Source: Aestuarierythrobacter sp037968495
Lineage (GTDB): Bacteria > Pseudomonadota > Alphaproteobacteria > Sphingomonadales > Sphingomonadaceae
Direction: 5' to 3'
DNA: 15,537 bases
NCBI GenBank assembly: GCA_037968495.1
Contig: JBBKVP010000018.1
Location: 1-15,537 of the forward strand
Shown: piece by piece, positions 12,775 through 15,537 of the stretch
Layout of the letters: every line of letters starts with the position of its first letter
Numbering within the stretch: position 1 is the stretch's first letter
Made by a program: the position numbers and the translations under genes
Notes under the pieces: generated by a model
Told to the model about the DNA's origin: nothing
The model's input: only the letters and a program-made list of their open reading frames with translations
Databases searched by the model: none

Positions 12775-14316
12775 TCAGTACTCGTTCGGCTCTTCCGGCG
12801 TCTCAGCAAGGTGGTCCGGTCCGGCAGTTTTGTCGCCCTGTGCCAGCTTGAACACCACGCCGGACAGCAATGCGAGTGCCAGTAGGTTAGGCAACGCCAT
12901 CGCTGCGTTGGAGATATCGCCCAGACGCCAAACCAGCGTCAGGTCTTGCGATGCACCGATATAGATGACCACGCACCACAGCACGCGCCACGCCATATGC
13001 AGCACCTTCTCACCGCCGCGAGTTGAACCCGGCGTACGGTCATAGATGAAGGTGATCGCTCGCTCGCCGTAATAGGACCACGTTAGCAATGTGGTGAACA
13101 CAAACAGGATCAGCGCGATTGATGCGACCAGAGTTCCAACCGGAACGCTGGCAATCTCGAACGGGAAGGCCGCTGCAAATGCGCCGCTGGTCATCGCGAA
13201 GCCTTGAAGGTCGGAATTCCATGCATGCGCCACGGCTTCCCCGCCAGCTGTGAAGTCGCCCTTGACCGTCAGCATGACCAGCGCCGTCATGGTGCAAATC
13301 ACGATCGTGTCGATGAACGTGCCCAGCATCGCCATGCGGCCCTGCTGTTCAGGATCGTTGGTCTGCGCCACAGCGTGAGCGATAGGGGTTGAACCCTGAC
13401 CAGCCTCATTAGAGAACAGCCCGCGTGCCACACCGGCCCTGATCGCAAGCATGATTGCTGCGCCCAAGAACCCGCCGGTTGCGGCTTGGGTGTTGAATGC
13501 ACCGTTGAAGATCAGGCTGAAGGTTGCAGGCAGATCGCCGAAGTTCAGGATCAGCGCGATAACCGCCATGATGACGTAAGCACCCGCCATAAATGGAATG
13601 ATCTTTTCCGCAACGCCGCCAATCGACTTGATGCCGCCGATGATCACGACAAACACCAGCACAGCCACGATCAACCCGCCGAGCCATTCCTCGATCCCGA
13701 AGAGCTCGTGCAGGCCATCAGCAACCGCATTCGCCTGAATCGAGTTACCGGTAACCAGCGCCGAGAACAGCGTGCCGAGGCAAAACAGGATCGCCAGCCA
13801 CGTATATTTCTTGCCTAAACCGATCATGATGTAGCTCATCGGGCCGCCGCGATAGACGCCGTCTGATGTCTTCTCACGGTAACGGATAGCTAGCGAACCT
13901 TCGGCAAAGGCGAGCGCCATGCCCACCAGTGCAGTGACCCACATCCAGAAGATTGCGCCCGGTCCGCCAAGTGTAATAGCCGTAGCAACACCGGCCAAAT
14001 TACCTGTGCCGACTTGCCCCGAAAGTGCCGTCGATAATGCAGCGAAAGGTGAAATCTCGCCGTCGCCAGAGCTCTTGCGGCTCTTGAACAGGCCCGCAAA
14101 CGAACTGCCCAACTTGCGGATCGGATAGAATTTCAGGCCGATCATGATCCACATGCCGATACCCAGCAGGATCAATGTCATGGGAGGAATCGGCTGTCCG
14201 CCGATGGAGAGCCACGAAAGCGCCTCTCCGTTCCAGGTTCCGCCCCAGATAAAATCTGAAACATTGGTAACCTGATCGATCAGCCCTGATGACTGGGCTT
14301 CGTTTGTTGCGGCCAC
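12775..14316 (-). CDS. alanine/glycine:cation symporter (AGCS) family protein
   Basis: A 513-residue inner-membrane transporter expected to bring in alanine or glycine with Na+ or H+. The AGCS signature is clear at about 94-126 (LSTALSGQVGTGNLAGVATA then ITLGGPGAIFWMW). The second hallmark SNEAGQGSTP lies at about 302-311, and YRGGPMSYIM at about 155-164. Around ten to eleven hydrophobic helices fit the family, as does the length. It begins at a GTG (14316) with GAGGGGAG about 8 nt upstream; the first 20 residues are polar and cytoplasmic. The exact substrate cannot be told from sequence. It is a single-gene unit between trnW and secE, transcribed against both, and ends at the bidirectional terminator. 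Confidence 0.92.
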   Translation of the reverse strand: MAATNEAQSSGLIDQVTNVSDFIWGGTWNGEALSWLSIGGQPIPPMTLILLGIGMWIMIGLKFYPIRKLGSSFAGLFKSRKSSGDGEISPFAALSTALSGQVGTGNLAGVATAITLGGPGAIFWMWVTALVGMALAFAEGSLAIRYREKTSDGVYRGGPMSYIMIGLGKKYTWLAILFCLGTLFSALVTGNSIQANAVADGLHELFGIEEWLGGLIVAVLVFVVIIGGIKSIGGVAEKIIPFMAGAYVIMAVIALILNFGDLPATFSLIFNGAFNTQAATGGFLGAAIMLAIRAGVARGLFSNEAGQGSTPIAHAVAQTNDPEQQGRMAMLGTFIDTIVICTMTALVMLTVKGDFTAGGEAVAHAWNSDLQGFAMTSGAFAAAFPFEIASVPVGTLVASIALILFVFTTLLTWSYYGERAITFIYDRTPGSTRGGEKVLHMAWRVLWCVVIYIGASQDLTLVWRLGDISNAAMALPNLLALALLSGVVFKLAQGDKTAGPDHLAETPEEPNEY

Positions 14317-14595
14317 GTATGGCTCCCCTCGGTAAGTCCCTAATTGCCGCTCAAGCTATCGGCGGTAGCCTCATTGCGCCAGCCCTAAGTTGCAGTTGTA
14401 ACCATGCCCAGCCACAGAGAGGGCCAAAATGCCGCCCCACAGCCTTGCTTTTCATGCACGCCGTAGCTAAATGGCCCCTCGTCTTCCGACATCGGAGTAC
14501 ATTCAGCCCCTCCCGGACAATATGACCGGGGCGGCGATGAACCCTTGGCGAAAGACACGCAGTTTTATTCACGCCGCAAAGCATGGACACACGCA
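14317..14595. other. divergent intergenic region, AGCS gene / secE
   Basis: About 280 nt that should hold the promoters of the symporter (leftward) and secE-nusG (rightward). I see no strong -35/-10 pair. TTGGCG (14545-14550) with TATTCA 15 nt later is a weak rightward candidate. A small CCCGG/CCGGG hairpin lies at 14512-14530. No convincing gene is present. Confidence 0.4.
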
Positions 14596-14802
14596 ATGGC
14601 CGAACCCAGCAAGAAAACGTCTCCGGGCGAATTCATCCGTCAGGTGCGCACAGAAACCTCCAAGGTTGTCTGGCCGACCCGGCAGGAAACCATCACGACC
14701 GCGATTTTCGTGGGCATTATGATGATCGTGCTGTCGCTGTTCTTTCTCGGCATTGATACGGTTTTTAGCGCAGTGGTTAGCTGGCTTCTGACGCTCGCTT
14801 GA
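14596..14802 (+). CDS. secE: preprotein translocase subunit SecE
   Basis: A 68-residue single-span SecE, the small essential clamp of the SecYEG channel in the inner membrane. The amphipathic surface helix SPGEFIRQVRTETSKVVWPT (about 8-27) with the conserved VVWP motif is followed by RQET and one membrane helix (about 34-60). The start at 14596 gives the compact form expected in alphaproteobacteria. A TTG at 14545 would add 17 basic residues and is less likely. No strong Shine-Dalgarno precedes either. nusG follows after 40 nt, the conserved secE-nusG pair. Confidence 0.92.
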   Translation: MAEPSKKTSPGEFIRQVRTETSKVVWPTRQETITTAIFVGIMMIVLSLFFLGIDTVFSAVVSWLLTLA

Positions 14803-14842
14803 GCGGCTCCGCATAATAGTTCGACGGGAAAAAGATTACACT

Positions 14843-15379
14843 ATGGCTCGCTGGTACATCATCCACGCTTATTCCGGTTTCGAGAATAAGGTTCGCGATT
14901 CGATTATTTCGGAAGCGGAACGGCTCGGCCTGTCCGACGGTGTCGAGGAGGTCGAAGTTCCGACCGAAACGATCACCGAGATCAAGCGCGGCAAGAAGGT
15001 CCAGACCGAACGCAAGTTTATGCCGGGTTATGTTTTGGCGAAGCTGCAGCTCACGGACGATGTCTATCACCTTGTGAAGAACACCCCGAAGGTTTCGGGC
15101 TTCCTCGGCAATGATAACAAACCGCAGCCGATCTCCGAGGCGGAAGCAGCACGTTACTTCGGCGCTGCCGAAGAAGCGGCAAACGCTCCGAAAAAACAGA
15201 TTCACGTCGATTACGAAATCGGCGATTCGGTCAAAGTTCTCGACGGACCTTTCGCCAGCTTCAACGGCATCGTGGAAGAACTCGATTTCGACAAGGCTAA
15301 GGTCAAGGTCTCGGTCAGCATCTTCGGCCGCGCGACGCCGGTCGAGCTGGACTTCGAGCAGGTCGAACTCGTCAAGTAA
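14843..15379 (+). CDS. nusG: transcription termination/antitermination protein NusG
   Basis: A 178-residue NusG. The N-terminal NGN domain (about 1-115) begins ARWYIIHAYSGFENKVRDSI and carries the RNA-polymerase clamp-binding surface with KFMPGYVLAKL (about 58-68). The C-terminal KOW domain (about 124-175) reads IGDSVKVLDGPFASFNGIVEE and contacts Rho or ribosomal protein S10. Length and order are canonical, with no inserted domain. The ATG has only a loose purine run (GGGAAAAAG) upstream. It lies between secE and rplK, as in most bacteria. Confidence 0.97.
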   Translation: MARWYIIHAYSGFENKVRDSIISEAERLGLSDGVEEVEVPTETITEIKRGKKVQTERKFMPGYVLAKLQLTDDVYHLVKNTPKVSGFLGNDNKPQPISEAEAARYFGAAEEAANAPKKQIHVDYEIGDSVKVLDGPFASFNGIVEELDFDKAKVKVSVSIFGRATPVELDFEQVELVK

Positions 15380-15407
15380 TTGCAAAACGCTGGCACGTCT
15401 GTATAGG
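15380..15407 (+). promoter_or_regulatory. candidate promoter of the rplK operon
   Basis: TTGCAA (15380-15385) and TATAGG (15402-15407) with a 16-nt spacer lie immediately after the nusG stop. It would start transcription just ahead of a GGAAC-TTCG-GTTCC hairpin (15417-15430) and the L1-type leader. Confidence 0.4.
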
Positions 15408-15437
15408 CGCGCCTTCGGAACTTCGGTTCCAACCAAT

Positions 15438-15469
15438 GTGGGAGGGGATTCGCGTCCCTGTTTGACCAC
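15438..15469 (+). promoter_or_regulatory. L1-binding rplK leader (23S rRNA mimic)
   Basis: The leader folds as outer stem GTGG (15438-15441) with CCAC (15466-15469), then an asymmetric internal loop (GA facing GTTTGA), then inner stem GGGGA (15444-15448) with TCCCT (15455-15459, one G-U pair) and a 6-nt loop. The GTGGGAGG...GACCAC arrangement matches the ribosomal protein L1 site of 23S rRNA (helix 76-78 region). L1 is known to repress the rplK-rplA mRNA by binding such a mimic. The element lies 51 nt before the rplK start. Confidence 0.65.
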
Positions 15470-15520
15470 TTAACAAGATCCCCGCCTCGGCTGGGGAAAT
15501 AGTGTGAAAGGAGGCCATTC

Positions 15521-15537
15521 ATGGCCAAAAAGATTAC
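15521..15537 (+). CDS. rplK: 50S ribosomal protein L11, 5' end (partial)
   Basis: The first codons read MAKKIT, the usual L11 start, and the gene runs off the window. An excellent Shine-Dalgarno (AAGGAGG at 15508-15514) is 6 nt upstream. Position after nusG and the L1-type leader confirm the call. Confidence 0.88.

Noticed and set aside
14545..14595. 17-residue N-terminal extension of SecE from a TTG
   Set aside because: The compact form from the ATG at 14596 fits the family; the extension has a rare start codon and no clear ribosome site.
14777..15469. 230-aa minus-strand reading frame over nusG
   Set aside because: Shadow of nusG; it has no motif and covers the rplK leader.

Overview
The window reads as chromosomal DNA of an alphaproteobacterium, most likely a sphingomonad of the Erythrobacteraceae type. 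This is inferred from moderately high GC, dense gene packing, an NDUFA12-like complex I accessory gene beside DUF2155 and aat, a polyhydroxyalkanoic-acid-system small protein, and the trnW / secE / nusG / rplK neighbourhood. No database search was possible, so the taxon is an inference. No prophage, insertion sequence, CRISPR array or large repeat is visible.

Layout. 1-2712 (+): a TonB-type energy transducer, then a two-gene GDP-mannose module (single-domain ManC, then type I ManA, 4-nt overlap). 2714-4021: a 121-aa single-domain response regulator (-) divergent from a small DUF2721 membrane protein (+), followed by a small PHA-system protein (-). 4025-5976 (-): a TelA-family protein and an XpaC-like two-TM protein sharing one base, behind a good sigma70-like promoter. 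6138-7655 (+): a DUF389 membrane protein with a long soluble tail. 7652-9391 (-): a fatty acyl-AMP ligase. 9500-11543 (+): recX, a DUF192 lipoprotein, NDUFA12 and a DUF2155 lipoprotein in a tight row. 11453-12178 (-): aat, whose 3' end overlaps DUF2155 by 91 bp. 12278-12353 (+): tRNA-Trp. 12523-12669 (+): a 48-aa unrecognised ORF with a strong Shine-Dalgarno, facing an AGCS sodium:amino-acid symporter (-) across a perfect 16-bp bidirectional terminator. 14596-end (+): secE, nusG, an L1-type rplK leader and the first codons of rplK.

How the genes work together. ManA and ManC supply mannose-1-phosphate and GDP-mannose for surface glycans (the phosphomannomutase is elsewhere). TelA/XpaC-like form a membrane-associated stress pair of unknown mechanism. 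SecE, NusG and RplK belong to the translocation/transcription/ribosome block. The rplK leader can be drawn as a mimic of the 23S rRNA L1 site, implying feedback by L1.

Nothing here is a clearly new defence or mobile system. The best second looks are the 48-aa ORF between trnW and secE, the antisense overlap of the DUF2155 and aat C-termini, the TelA/XpaC-like pair, the DUF389 C-terminal extension, and the acyl-AMP ligase with an unusual P-loop-like motif and no carrier-protein partner nearby.
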